Notes: generated by a model not told the origin, from the sequence alone. A stretch of 27,224 nucleotides of DNA from JBBCJR01 sp037190805 (GCA_037190805.1 JBBCJR010000016.1:1-27224); one strand, 5' to 3'; positions 15,667-24,373 are shown, counted from the first letter of the stretch. Numbers and translations: made by a program.

Positions 15667-15683
15667 CGCGCGCGCCCCGCCAT
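15663..15683 (-). other. Six-residue minicistron bridging two genes
   Basis: The sugar transferase stop and the next ATG overlap as TAATG, opening a 6-codon frame (MAGRAR). Its TGA then overlaps the prsK ATG as ATGA. Since prsK lacks a clear Shine-Dalgarno sequence, this could pass ribosomes from one gene to the next. The overlaps are seen directly; the relay role is inference and may be chance in such GC-rich sequence. Confidence 0.3.
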
Positions 15684-17116
15684 TATCGCGCCCCGTCGAA
15701 CCACAGCACGACGCGCAAGGTCTGGATGAGGATCAGCAGGTCGAGGAAGGGCGAATAATTCTTCACATAATAGAGGTCGTATTCCAGCTTGCCGCGCGCG
15801 TCCTCGACACTCGCCCCATAGGGAAAGTTGAGCTGCGCCCAGCCGGTGATGCCCGGTTTCACGATATGCCGTTCGTTATAGAACGGAATCTGGCGGGCAA
15901 GATCGTCGACGAATTCGGGGCGTTCCGGGCGCGGACCGACGAAGCTCATATCGCCTTTCAGCACGTTCCACAGCTGCGGCAGTTCATCGATGCGGGTTTT
16001 CCGCAGGAAAGCACCGATCCGGGTGATGCGGGGGTCGTTTTCGGTCGCCCAGACGGCGCCGGCCGCCTCGGCATCGATCCGCATGGAGCGGAGCTTGTAT
16101 ATCGTGAAGGGAGCGCCGAACAGGCCGACACGCGTCTGGCGGAAAAAGGCCGGACCCGGACTGTCGAGGCGTACCGCCAGCATCCCGAGCAGGACAAGCG
16201 GCAGTGCGGCGACAAGGATCAGCGAGGCCATGACGACATCGAAGCCGCGCTTCAACATCCGGGTCAGGCGTTCGCCGGCTGAAAAGCCGTCGGCGAAGAT
16301 CAGATAGGAAGGCGAGGTCGATGCGAGGTCGAGACGCCCGGTTTCACGTTCCAGAAAACTGGGCATGTCATGCACTCTGACCCCCAGGCCGCGCAGCGTG
16401 AGGAGGTCGTCGACCGGCAAAGCACCGCGCCGCTCCTCCAGCGCCAGCACCACCTCGCTCGCGCCACGGCGGAGCACATGGTCGGGCAGCGAGGCGATCT
16501 CGTTCCTCGGCACCGCGCCCATTACCCGGGGTTGCTCACCCGGCATCGCCACATGACCGACCGAAGTGAGGCCGCTGCCGGCCCTTGCGACCAGGTCGGC
16601 GATCCGCAACGCCCGCGCGCCCGATCCCAGGATCAGGATATGGCGACGCAGACGACGATCACCGACCATCCTGCCGAACAGCGCTCTCGCGCCGATGATC
16701 AGCACGAAGGACAGAAGCATCGCGTAAAGCGAGTTCGATCGCCACAGCCGGACCCCCGGAATGAGGAAAAAGATGAACGACAGGCAGAGGACGCCCAGCG
16801 ACAGCGCCACCAGCAACCGCGACGCGGCGGACCGCAGCGACCGCACGCTTTCCGGCTGATACATGCCGACGCCCAGCATCGCGATCCACAATGCCATGGC
16901 ATAGGCGGTCAGCTGGCCGAGGCGGCCGGCGGTCGGCATCACGTCCATGCCGATCTGGACGGCGCGCATGACCCATGCCGCCTCCGCCGCCACCATCAGC
17001 AGCAGGAAGTCGATCAGCGCCAGCAGCACCACGCCGGTGGGGACATAATGTTTGAAAAGCCTGACCAACCGACGACGCCCACCTGTATGTGTAAGAAATT
17101 TCGACAGTCGGGCCAT
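15683..17116 (-). CDS. EpsB-type polyprenyl sugar-phosphate transferase
   Basis: From the ATG at 17116 the product is 477 residues and matches the PEP-CTERM-associated sugar transferase family (TIGR03013-like). Four N-terminal membrane helices (about 28-150) are followed by a Rossmann-like region (about 155-265, HILILGSGARALRIADL). A fifth hydrophobic segment and the bacterial sugar transferase domain complete it (about 285-477). Conserved catalytic blocks are FTIYKLRSMRIDAE, NDPRITRIGAFLRKTRIDELP with the Asp-Glu dyad, and GDMSFVGPRPERPEF. It should load the first sugar phosphate onto undecaprenyl phosphate at the inner membrane to begin an exopolysaccharide. An in-frame GTG at 17125 is an alternative start; neither has a strong ribosome site. 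It is first of the four-gene minus-strand group. Confidence 0.92.
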   Translation of the reverse strand: MARLSKFLTHTGGRRRLVRLFKHYVPTGVVLLALIDFLLLMVAAEAAWVMRAVQIGMDVMPTAGRLGQLTAYAMALWIAMLGVGMYQPESVRSLRSAASRLLVALSLGVLCLSFIFFLIPGVRLWRSNSLYAMLLSFVLIIGARALFGRMVGDRRLRRHILILGSGARALRIADLVARAGSGLTSVGHVAMPGEQPRVMGAVPRNEIASLPDHVLRRGASEVVLALEERRGALPVDDLLTLRGLGVRVHDMPSFLERETGRLDLASTSPSYLIFADGFSAGERLTRMLKRGFDVVMASLILVAALPLVLLGMLAVRLDSPGPAFFRQTRVGLFGAPFTIYKLRSMRIDAEAAGAVWATENDPRITRIGAFLRKTRIDELPQLWNVLKGDMSFVGPRPERPEFVDDLARQIPFYNERHIVKPGITGWAQLNFPYGASVEDARGKLEYDLYYVKNYSPFLDLLILIQTLRVVLWFDGAR

Positions 17117-17303
17117 ATAGCCCACAGGAGGTCAAGAAAAGATTTTCACCACGCTGCGGGCACCAAAGGGACTGGCCGATAGTTGCTGGTGACGATTAAA
17201 GTCCGATTTCACCGAACTGAATGACCGCCTGTTTCATCCCAACGGCCACATTTGGACGGCCCGGCATCCGACTCGCCGCCCCGAGACGAGGAGAGATTAC
17301 CCA
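17117..17303. promoter_or_regulatory. Shared divergent upstream region (epsB-like / manC)
   Basis: These 187 nt separate the divergent sugar transferase and manC genes and must hold both promoters. The only promoter-like element seen is TGGCCGATAGTTGCT at 17174-17188 on the plus strand. It resembles a sigma-54 site but has 9 rather than 10 bases between GG and GC, so it is not called. No clear sigma-70 hexamer pair was found. GAGGAGAG near 17288-17295 is the manC ribosome site. Confidence 0.4.
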
Positions 17304-18665
17304 GTGAGCACGCGTCGGATCAGGCCGGTCATCCTGTCAGGTGGCTCTGGAACCCGGCTGTGGCCGATGTCCCGGGCCGAACGGCCCAAGCAGCTTCTGC
17401 CGCTCGCCGAGACCGGCACGCTGCTGCAGGCCACGGCGCGGCGGGCGGCGGACGCATCGCGCTTTCTGCCGCCGTTCATCGTCGCCAACGCCCGACACGC
17501 CGTCACCATCGGCGCCCAGTTCGCCGAGGCGGGAATCGCCATGGGCGGCCTGATCCTGGAGCCCGAGGGCCGCAATACGGCGCCCGCCATCGCTCTTGCC
17601 GCCGCGCTGCAGGCCGAGGACGATCCCCATGTCCCGCTGCTCGTCATGCCGTCCGATCATGTGATCGGCGACCTGCCGGCCTTCCATGCCGCGATCGCCG
17701 CCCTGGAGCGACCGGTCGGCGAAGGCTGGCTGGCAACCTTTGGCATCCAGCCGACCCTGCCCGAAACCGGCTATGGCTATATCGAGGTAGGCGAGGACAT
17801 CGCGCCCGGTGTCTCGCGCGTCAGCCATTTCGTCGAAAAGCCCGATCACAAGACGGCCGAGACTTATCTCGCCTCCGGTCGCTTCCTGTGGAACGGCGGT
17901 ATCTTCCTATTCCGCGCCGACGCCTATCTCGCGGCACTGGGCGCCCATGCGCCCGGCATCGGGTCTGCGGCGACGGCCGCCATCGCCGGGGCGCGGCGCG
18001 AGGGCGCGATCATTCGCCCCGATCCCCTCGCCTTCGCCGAATCACCCGCCGATTCGATCGATTACGCGGTGATGGAAAAGGCCGGCCAGGTCGCCGTCGT
18101 TCGCGTCGACATGGACTGGTCGGACATCGGTAGCTGGGACGCCCTACACGCTTATTATCCACGTGATCCGGCGGGCAACCATCTGGCCGGAGACGTCATC
18201 GCGATCGATGCCAGCGACTGCCTGATCCGGAGCGACGGGCCGCTGGTCGCCGCGGTAGGCCTCGCAGGATTGACCATCATCGCCACCGACGATGCCGTGC
18301 TGGTGACCCCGCGGGGCCGTAGTCAGGAGGTAAAGCGCGCTGTCGACGCTCTGAAGGCGCGCGAGCACCGGACGCTCGATCATGGTGCCCGGCATACCGG
18401 CGACTGGGGCTATGCCCGGCTGTTGAGCGAGGCGCCCGGTTTCCGCCTCAGCGAATTGATCGTCGCGCCCGGAGAGCGCTGCCCGCAGCGTCCCGCCAGT
18501 TCCGCCGTCAGCCTGCGCCTGGTCGAGGGCGTCGGCAGCATCGCCAACGGGCAGGCTCTGTCACGCGGCCGAACCGTCATCCTCAACGGTGTATCCGACT
18601 ATGCGCTGGTGAACGATGGCGACGACCTGCTGCGCGTCATCGAGCTTGTCGAGGACATCGGCTGA
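17304..18665 (+). CDS. manC: Mannose-1-phosphate guanylyltransferase, cupin degenerate
   Basis: The 453-residue product makes GDP-mannose from mannose-1-phosphate and GTP. The nucleotidyltransferase domain (about 8-290) has the signature GGSGTRLWPMSR at 13-24, EPEGRNTAPAIALAA, LVMPSDHVI, HFVEKPD and the WNGGIFLF and DWSDIGSWDAL blocks. The linker domain follows to about 350. Full-length ManC/AlgA proteins end in a cupin with mannose-6-phosphate isomerase activity and a QMHHHR metal site. Here the corresponding region (about 365-453, WGYARLLSE to RVIELVEDIG) keeps the fold pattern, but the metal-binding histidines are gone. Isomerase activity is therefore unlikely. The start is GTG 17304, with GAGGAGAG about 10 nt upstream. 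It is divergent from the sugar transferase and likely feeds polysaccharide synthesis. Confidence 0.9.
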   Translation: MSTRRIRPVILSGGSGTRLWPMSRAERPKQLLPLAETGTLLQATARRAADASRFLPPFIVANARHAVTIGAQFAEAGIAMGGLILEPEGRNTAPAIALAAALQAEDDPHVPLLVMPSDHVIGDLPAFHAAIAALERPVGEGWLATFGIQPTLPETGYGYIEVGEDIAPGVSRVSHFVEKPDHKTAETYLASGRFLWNGGIFLFRADAYLAALGAHAPGIGSAATAAIAGARREGAIIRPDPLAFAESPADSIDYAVMEKAGQVAVVRVDMDWSDIGSWDALHAYYPRDPAGNHLAGDVIAIDASDCLIRSDGPLVAAVGLAGLTIIATDDAVLVTPRGRSQEVKRAVDALKAREHRTLDHGARHTGDWGYARLLSEAPGFRLSELIVAPGERCPQRPASSAVSLRLVEGVGSIANGQALSRGRTVILNGVSDYALVNDGDDLLRVIELVEDIG

Positions 18666-18721
18666 AGCCTGATCGGGCTGGGTTGGAGGGTGATAACGCC
18701 CGGCCCAATTCCGCGACGGAC

Positions 18722-19657
<936 letters not shown>

Positions 19658-19688
19658 CGTGCGCCCAACCCCTTTTGCTGACGTCGGG

Positions 19689-19717
19689 GCTTTACGAACT
19701 GGCGCCCGGTTCATCAA
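19689..19717 (-). promoter_or_regulatory. Possible sigma-70 promoter of prs
   Basis: On the minus strand TTGATG (19717-19712) and TAAAGC (19694-19689) are separated by 17 nt and lie about 30 nt before the prs ATG. The -35 matches the consensus 4/6 and the -10 only 3/6, so this is tentative. Confidence 0.3.
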
Positions 19718-19764
19718 GCGCGCTCATGTCAGCATGATGACAAAGGAACACGTTCGCAGTCCCA

Positions 19765-20523
19765 TCAGCCGACCCCGATCACGCTGATCTGCCGGCCATA
19801 ATCCGCCTCGCCGCGATGGGTGGCGCGACGATAGCTGTAGAAGCGCCCCGCATCGGAATAGGTGTCCAGCCCCATGGCCTCGACCCGCTCGACGCCGGCG
19901 GCCTGCAATGCCGCCAGGTTGAACCCTTCGAGATCGAACCTCGCATGGCCGGGACGCCCGTCCTTGAAGAAGCGCTCATGGGCGGGATCGACAGCAAGGA
20001 AGCGGTCACGAAACGCCTCGTCTACCTCATAGGAGGCCTGGGCGATGGTCGGTCCGACGGCGGCCGCGATCCGCTCCACCCGCGCGCCCAGCCGCTCCAT
20101 CTCCGCGACCGTCGCCGCCAGCACGCCGTCCAGCGCCCCGCGCCAGCCGGCATGGGCCGCGCCGACGACGCCGGCTTGCCGGTCGGCCAGCAGCACCGGA
20201 GCACAATCGGCGGTAAGAATGCCGATGAGGATGCCGGGCTGGTCCGTGACCAGCGCATCCGCATGGGGACGCGCGCTGTCGGGCCAGTCGCCGGCAGCGA
20301 CGGCGACGGCGCTGTGCACCTGATGTACGGTCACCAGCCGGGCGCCCGGCCGCACGGCCGCGGTCACCCGACGCCGGTTTTCGTGCACCGCGTCGCGATC
20401 ATCACTGGATCCCAGGCCCGTGTTAAGCCCAGCGAACAGACCGGTCGATACACCCCCGCTCCGCCCGAAAAAGCCGTGCGGCACGCCGTCCAGGCGCGCC
20501 GCCTCGATCCTATCCACCGTCAT
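19765..20523 (-). CDS. pgeF: Peptidoglycan editing factor PgeF (laccase-domain, YfiH)
   Basis: The 252-residue product belongs to the DUF152/YfiH family. Members in E. coli remove peptidoglycan precursors carrying L-Ser in place of L-Ala, and relatives show purine nucleoside phosphorylase or oxidase activity. The three conserved metal/catalytic residues are present: H70 in VHQVHS, C107 in TADCAPVLL and H124 in AAHAGWRG. FGRSGGVSTG and the C-terminal FYSYRR block are also typical. ATG 20523 is used; a GTG at 20535 with AAGGGCAG just upstream is an alternative that adds four residues. It is upstream of prs on the same strand. Confidence 0.92.
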   Translation of the reverse strand: MTVDRIEAARLDGVPHGFFGRSGGVSTGLFAGLNTGLGSSDDRDAVHENRRRVTAAVRPGARLVTVHQVHSAVAVAAGDWPDSARPHADALVTDQPGILIGILTADCAPVLLADRQAGVVGAAHAGWRGALDGVLAATVAEMERLGARVERIAAAVGPTIAQASYEVDEAFRDRFLAVDPAHERFFKDGRPGHARFDLEGFNLAALQAAGVERVEAMGLDTYSDAGRFYSYRRATHRGEADYGRQISVIGVG

Positions 20524-20749
20524 CGCCGCATTCACCTGCCCTTCAACCCAAGACCCGCCCGGCGCGCCCACGGCATGTCACGCTTGCATTGTCATAGGCC
20601 CAGCGAAAAGCAGCAACAGCCGGATTGTAAAGAATCGAATTGCGCTCACCCTGGCCCGAGCAGAGGTGCCACATAATCGCTGCCGATGATGGCCAATCAC
20701 CCCAGCGGAGCCGCCTGACTTGCTTTTCAGATTATGCCGTAGGGCTGCT

Positions 20750-20784
20750 GCTTCCTGGCCACAGGACTTATCCAGGTGAGAAGC
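20750..20784 (-). terminator. Bulged hairpin just 3' of tRNA-Leu
   Basis: Two nt beyond the tRNA CCA end, CCTGG/CCAGG and GCTT/AAGC can pair around a 13-nt loop, with a 4-nt bulge. It could help end the tRNA transcript or mark its 3' processing. No T-run is present. The rest of the gap to pgeF (20524-20749) shows nothing recognisable. Confidence 0.25.
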
Positions 20785-20786
20785 AA

Positions 20787-20873
20787 TGGTGCCCAGAAGA
20801 GGACTCGAACCTCCACGACCTTGCGATCGCCAGCACCTGAAGCTGGTGCGTCTACCAATTCCGCCATCTGGGC
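20787..20873 (-). tRNA. tRNA-Leu (anticodon CAG)
   Basis: The minus strand gives an 87-nt class II tRNA with encoded CCA. The acceptor arms are GCCCAGA and TCTGGGC, followed by A-CCA. The D-arm carries AATTGGTAGAC. The anticodon stem CCAGC/GCTGG encloses loop TTCAGGT with anticodon CAG. A long variable arm and the TTCGAGTCC T-arm follow. It reads CUG, a major leucine codon in this GC-rich genome. A near-consensus promoter precedes it. Confidence 0.97.
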
Positions 20874-20889
20874 ACGGGGTAGGCCGCGC

Positions 20890-20918
20890 TCGCTACGGCC
20901 TCGCCCTGGCCTTGTCAA
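20890..20918 (-). promoter_or_regulatory. Sigma-70 promoter of tRNA-Leu
   Basis: On the minus strand a perfect TTGACA (20918-20913) is followed after exactly 17 nt by TAGCGA (20895-20890), and the mature tRNA starts 16 nt further on. The GC-rich stretch between -10 and the tRNA resembles the discriminator of stringently controlled stable-RNA promoters; that control is inference. Confidence 0.75.
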
Positions 20919-20977
20919 CCGGGGCTGGGGCATGGCAAGGCCCACCGGCGATATTCTTTGTAAAGCGGAAGGGTGTG

Positions 20978-21931
20978 ATGAGCGGTCTGGTGGCGGTTGT
21001 CGGTGGATCCGGCTTTGTCGGGCGCTATGTCGTGCAGGCCCTGTGCCGGGCGGACGTGCGGGTACGGGTTATCTGCCGCCGGACGGAAATGGCCCAGTTC
21101 CTGAAGCCGCTTGGCGGGCTTGGGCAGATCCAGATCGTGCGCGGCGACGTCACCCGGCCCGAATCGATTGCCCGGGCGCTGGCCGGTTGCGATGGAGTCA
21201 TCAACCTGGCCGGCATTCTCACCGGCAATTTCTCGGCCGTGCAGGCAGACGGCGCCGAAGCAGTGGCCAAGGCGGCCGCCGCTGTCGGCGCCACGGCGCT
21301 GGTCCATGTCTCGGCGATCGGCGCCGATCCGAACGCTCAATCGCGCTATGGCCGCAGCAAGGGCGAGGGTGAGGCCCGGGTGCGCGCCGCCTTTCCTAAT
21401 GCCACCATCCTGCGTCCCTCGGTGATCTTTGGTCCCGAGGACAATTTCACCAACCGCTTCGCCCGGCTGGCCCGGTGCGCGCCAGTGGTGCCGGTGCTGA
21501 AACCGGCGACACGGTTCCAGCCGGTGTGGGTGGGCGACGTGGCGGCGGCGGTGACCACGGCCGCGATCGCTCCGGACAAGTTCGGCGGCAAGCTGTTCGA
21601 GCTGGGCGGACCAGCGACCTACAGCTTTCATGAGCTGATCGCGCTGATCAAGACCGAGATCGGGTCGAAACGCATGCTGATCGACCTGCCGGACGCGGTC
21701 GCCGAGCCGTTCGCCCGGCTGGCCGGGCTGCTGCCGGGCGCGCCGATCACCTGGGACCAGTGGCTGATGCTGCAACGGGACAACATCGTCGCCAGCGATG
21801 CCGAGGGATTGTCGGCGTTGGGCATCGCGCCGACGCCGCTCGAGGCCAAGGCCGCGGCGTGGCTGGTCCAGTACCGGCGCCAGGGCCGTTTCACCGACCT
21901 GCGCACGACTGCCGAAACGATGCCTCATTGA
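20978..21931 (+). CDS. NDUFA9-like NAD(P)-dependent epimerase/dehydrogenase
   Basis: The 317-residue product is an atypical short-chain dehydrogenase of the complex I NDUFA9-subunit family. It has the dinucleotide motif GGSGFVG at 9-15, RGDVTRPESIARAL near 55-68, a YxxxK pair (Y124, K128 in YGRSKGEGE), and the ILRPSVIFGPEDNF and QPVWVGDVAAAV blocks. In mitochondria NDUFA9 is an accessory complex I subunit; alphaproteobacterial homologues are associated with complex I or quinone metabolism, but here no nuo genes are near. GGAAGG about six bases before the ATG supports the start. Its stop overlaps the TTG start of uppP (TTGA, 21928-21931). The tRNA-Leu is divergent upstream. Confidence 0.88.
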   Translation: MSGLVAVVGGSGFVGRYVVQALCRADVRVRVICRRTEMAQFLKPLGGLGQIQIVRGDVTRPESIARALAGCDGVINLAGILTGNFSAVQADGAEAVAKAAAAVGATALVHVSAIGADPNAQSRYGRSKGEGEARVRAAFPNATILRPSVIFGPEDNFTNRFARLARCAPVVPVLKPATRFQPVWVGDVAAAVTTAAIAPDKFGGKLFELGGPATYSFHELIALIKTEIGSKRMLIDLPDAVAEPFARLAGLLPGAPITWDQWLMLQRDNIVASDAEGLSALGIAPTPLEAKAAAWLVQYRRQGRFTDLRTTAETMPH

Positions 21932-22728
21932 GCGCCGATCTCGGCACCGCCGTCCTCCTCGGTTTGATCGAGGGGCTGACGGAGTTCCTGCCGGTTTCGT
22001 CGACCGGGCATCTCATCCTCGCCAGCCGGCTGCTGGGTTTCGAGGGCGAGGCCTCGAAGACGTTCAAGATCGTCATCCAGCTGGGCGCGATTCTCGCCGT
22101 GCTGGTCGCCTATCGCCAGCGATTCACCGACGTGCTTGCGGGTCTGGCGCGGCGGGAGCCGACGGCCATCGCCTTCACCCGCAACATCCTGCTGGGCTTC
22201 CTGCCGGCGATGGTGATCGGCGCTCTGGCCTACAAAGCGGTCCGGGCCATGCTGGAAACGCCGGTGATCGTTGCCTGGGCGCTGCTGCTTGGCGGCATCG
22301 CGATCCTGATCATCGAGCGGCTGGCGAAGCGGGTGCGCCATCACAGCGTCGAGGCCTTGCCGGCGCGTAGCGCGCTGGTCATCGGCGTTATCCAGTGTCT
22401 GGCGATGATCCCGGGCGTCAGCCGGTCCGGCGCGACGATCATGGGCGCCTTGTCGCTGGGCGTGGAGCGCAAGACAGCGGCGGAGTTCAGCTTCTTTCTT
22501 GCGGTGCCGACGATGATCGCCGCCGCCACCTACGACCTGATGAAGAACCGCGACGCCTTGGGCGGAGACGAGCTTCTGGTCATCGGCGTCGGCTTTCTCG
22601 CCGCCTTCATCGTCGCCTTGATGGTCGTACGAGCGTTCGTCGCCATTGTCGGTCGTTACGGATTCGCACCATTCGCCTGGTACCGGATCGTCCTTGGAAC
22701 AGCCGCCTTGATATGGTTGAGCGTTTAA
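21928..22728 (+). CDS. uppP: Undecaprenyl-diphosphatase UppP (BacA)
   Basis: UppP removes a phosphate from undecaprenyl diphosphate to recycle the lipid carrier for peptidoglycan and polysaccharide synthesis. The 266-residue product is polytopic (about eight hydrophobic helices) and has both family signatures: EGLTEFLPVSSTGH at 15-28 and IPGVSRSGATI near 171-181. No ATG fits the homology start; TTG 21928, overlapping the stop of the preceding gene, gives the conserved N-terminus SADLGTAVLLGLIEGLTE. There is no clear ribosome site, so translation is presumably coupled. The gene would also serve the polysaccharide pathway encoded 5 kb upstream. Confidence 0.94.
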   Translation: MSADLGTAVLLGLIEGLTEFLPVSSTGHLILASRLLGFEGEASKTFKIVIQLGAILAVLVAYRQRFTDVLAGLARREPTAIAFTRNILLGFLPAMVIGALAYKAVRAMLETPVIVAWALLLGGIAILIIERLAKRVRHHSVEALPARSALVIGVIQCLAMIPGVSRSGATIMGALSLGVERKTAAEFSFFLAVPTMIAAATYDLMKNRDALGGDELLVIGVGFLAAFIVALMVVRAFVAIVGRYGFAPFAWYRIVLGTAALIWLSV

Positions 22729-22846
22729 ATATGGCCACATCGGACCTTTTAGGCCTGAAAAATCCTTAGAATTCCTCCAAAGACTGCAATGAATCCCTTT
22801 ATAGGGAATAGTTACTGACCTAATTGGCGGTTCTTTCGTGACTCCG

Positions 22847-22882
22847 ATGCTTTTTTGCGGCATAAGCCTCATGCTTTTCTGC
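22847..22882. repeat. 12-bp direct repeat upstream of gltD
   Basis: ATGCTTTTTTGC (22847-22858) and ATGCTTTTCTGC (22871-22882) differ at one base and have a 24-nt period. They occupy the last 50 nt before the gltD start, in a lower-GC 167-nt gap that also contains TCCCT/AGGGA around TTAT near 22795. A regulatory role is possible; chance is not excluded. Confidence 0.3.
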
Positions 22883-22895
22883 TTGGGGATCGACT

Positions 22896-24344
22896 TTGGC
22901 CGACAATCCGATGCTGCGCTTCGTGGGCACGCCGCAATCCTATCCGGAGAAGCGCGCGGCGGATGAACGCGACGGGGATTTCCTAGAAATCGCCCGTCCC
23001 TATCTGCTGGCCAAGGCGGAGGAGCAGGCGTCGCGCTGCTCGCAGTGCGGCGTGCCTTACTGCTCGGTCCACTGCCCGCTGCACAACCATATCCCGGACT
23101 GGCTGCGCCTGACCGCCGAGGGGCGGCTGCAGGAAGCCTATGAGCTGTCCAACGCCACCTCGACCATGCCGGAGATCTGCGGCCGCATCTGCCCGCAGGA
23201 TCGGCTGTGCGAGGGCAATTGCGTGATCGAGTTTTCCGGCCATGGCGCCGTCACCATCGGTTCGGTCGAAAAATTCATCACCGACACCGCGTGGAAGGAA
23301 GGCTGGGTGCAGCCGGTCGACGTGCCGGACCGTCCGAGCGGCCAGTCGGTCGGTATCATCGGTGCGGGTCCCGCCGGGCTGACGGCAGCCGAACTGCTTC
23401 GGGGGCGCGGCCATGAGGTACATGTCTATGATCGCCACGATCGCGCAGGCGGCCTGCTGACCTATGGCATCCCAGGCTTCAAGCTGGAGAAGGAGGTCGT
23501 CGCCCGCCGCGTCCAGCGGCTGGTCGACAGCGGGATCGTCTTTCATCATGGCTTCGACGTCGGCAGTGACGCCACGCTGGCGGCGCTGCGCCAGCGTCAC
23601 GACGCGCTGCTGATCGCCACCGGCGTCTACAAGGCGCGCGACATCAAGGCACCGGGCGTCGGCACGGCGGGTATCGTGCGTGCGCTCGACTATCTGACCG
23701 CCTCCAACCGCAAGAGCTTTGGCGATGCGGTAGCGGAATTCGACGACGGCACGCTGGATGCGAAGAACAAGACCGTGGTGGTGATCGGCGGCGGCGACAC
23801 GGCGATGGATTGCGTGCGCACCGCGATCCGCCAGGGCGCCACATCGGTGAAGTGCCTCTATCGCCGCGACCGCGCCAACATGCCCGGTTCGCAGCGCGAG
23901 GTCGCCAATGCCGAGGAGGAAGGCGTCGAGTTCATCTGGCTCTCGGCTCCACTAGCGTTTGAAGGCACGGAGCGGGTGACCGGCGTCAAGGTTCAGAAAA
24001 TGCGCCTCGGCACCGCCGATGCCAGCGGCCGCCGTGCACCGGAAGTCGAACCTGGGGCCGACTTCAGTCTCGACGCCGACCTGGTGATCAAGGCGCTGGG
24101 CTTCGATGCCGAGGATCTGCCCGGCCTGTTCGGCTCGACCGACCTGTCGGTGACCCGCTGGGGAACGGTCCGGGTCGATCATCGCACCATGCAGACCAGC
24201 ATCGACGGCGTGTTCGCGGCCGGCGACATCGTGCGCGGCGCCTCGCTGGTGGTGTGGGCGATCCGCGACGGCCGCGACGTTGCCGAGCACATGCACACTT
24301 ACCTGAAGGCCCGCGCCGCCGCCCGCGAAGCGATCGCGGCATGA
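22896..24344 (+). CDS. gltD: Glutamate synthase (NADPH) small subunit
   Basis: GltD passes electrons from NADPH through FAD and iron-sulfur clusters to GltB, which makes glutamate. The 482-residue product has an N-terminal cluster domain with C48, C51, C56, C60 and C95, C99, C105, C109. Next come the FAD motif GAGPAG (156-161) and the NADPH motif VVVIGGGDTAMDC (about 290-302). The C-terminal block is DGVFAAGDIVRGASLVVWAI. TTG 22896 has GGGGA about seven bases upstream and is preferred; ATG 22911 (residue 6) is the alternative and lacks a ribosome site. It is first of gltD-DUF2059-gltB, the reverse of the usual gltB-gltD order. Confidence 0.95.
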   Translation: MADNPMLRFVGTPQSYPEKRAADERDGDFLEIARPYLLAKAEEQASRCSQCGVPYCSVHCPLHNHIPDWLRLTAEGRLQEAYELSNATSTMPEICGRICPQDRLCEGNCVIEFSGHGAVTIGSVEKFITDTAWKEGWVQPVDVPDRPSGQSVGIIGAGPAGLTAAELLRGRGHEVHVYDRHDRAGGLLTYGIPGFKLEKEVVARRVQRLVDSGIVFHHGFDVGSDATLAALRQRHDALLIATGVYKARDIKAPGVGTAGIVRALDYLTASNRKSFGDAVAEFDDGTLDAKNKTVVVIGGGDTAMDCVRTAIRQGATSVKCLYRRDRANMPGSQREVANAEEEGVEFIWLSAPLAFEGTERVTGVKVQKMRLGTADASGRRAPEVEPGADFSLDADLVIKALGFDAEDLPGLFGSTDLSVTRWGTVRVDHRTMQTSIDGVFAAGDIVRGASLVVWAIRDGRDVAEHMHTYLKARAAAREAIAA

Positions 24345-24373
24345 CATCCCTCGTTGACCGGAGCACCCTAGCG

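Noticed and set aside
14608..15729. A 373-codon plus-strand open frame opposite prsK, rich in Gln, Asp and Arg
   Set aside because: It mirrors the membrane-helix codons of prsK on the other strand. There is no ribosome site, and its composition is that of antisense to hydrophobic codons.
17174..17188. Sigma-54 promoter (TGGC...TTGCT) upstream of manC
   Set aside because: The distance between GG and GC is 9 bases, and sigma-54 sites require 10. It is kept only as a finding to check, not as a called promoter.
18679..18708. Possible bidirectional terminator between manC and prs
   Set aside because: Only short 4-bp and 3-bp stems with an internal loop can form and no T-run follows. It is too weak to call.
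19736..19750. Short dyads around TCATGTCAGCATGA near the prs/pgeF gap
   Set aside because: Arms are only 5 bp, which is expected by chance in a window of this size.
22824..22839. TGGCGG...TCGTG as a sigma-54 site before gltD
   Set aside because: The spacing fits, but the -12 element has GT instead of GC and the TTGC block is absent.
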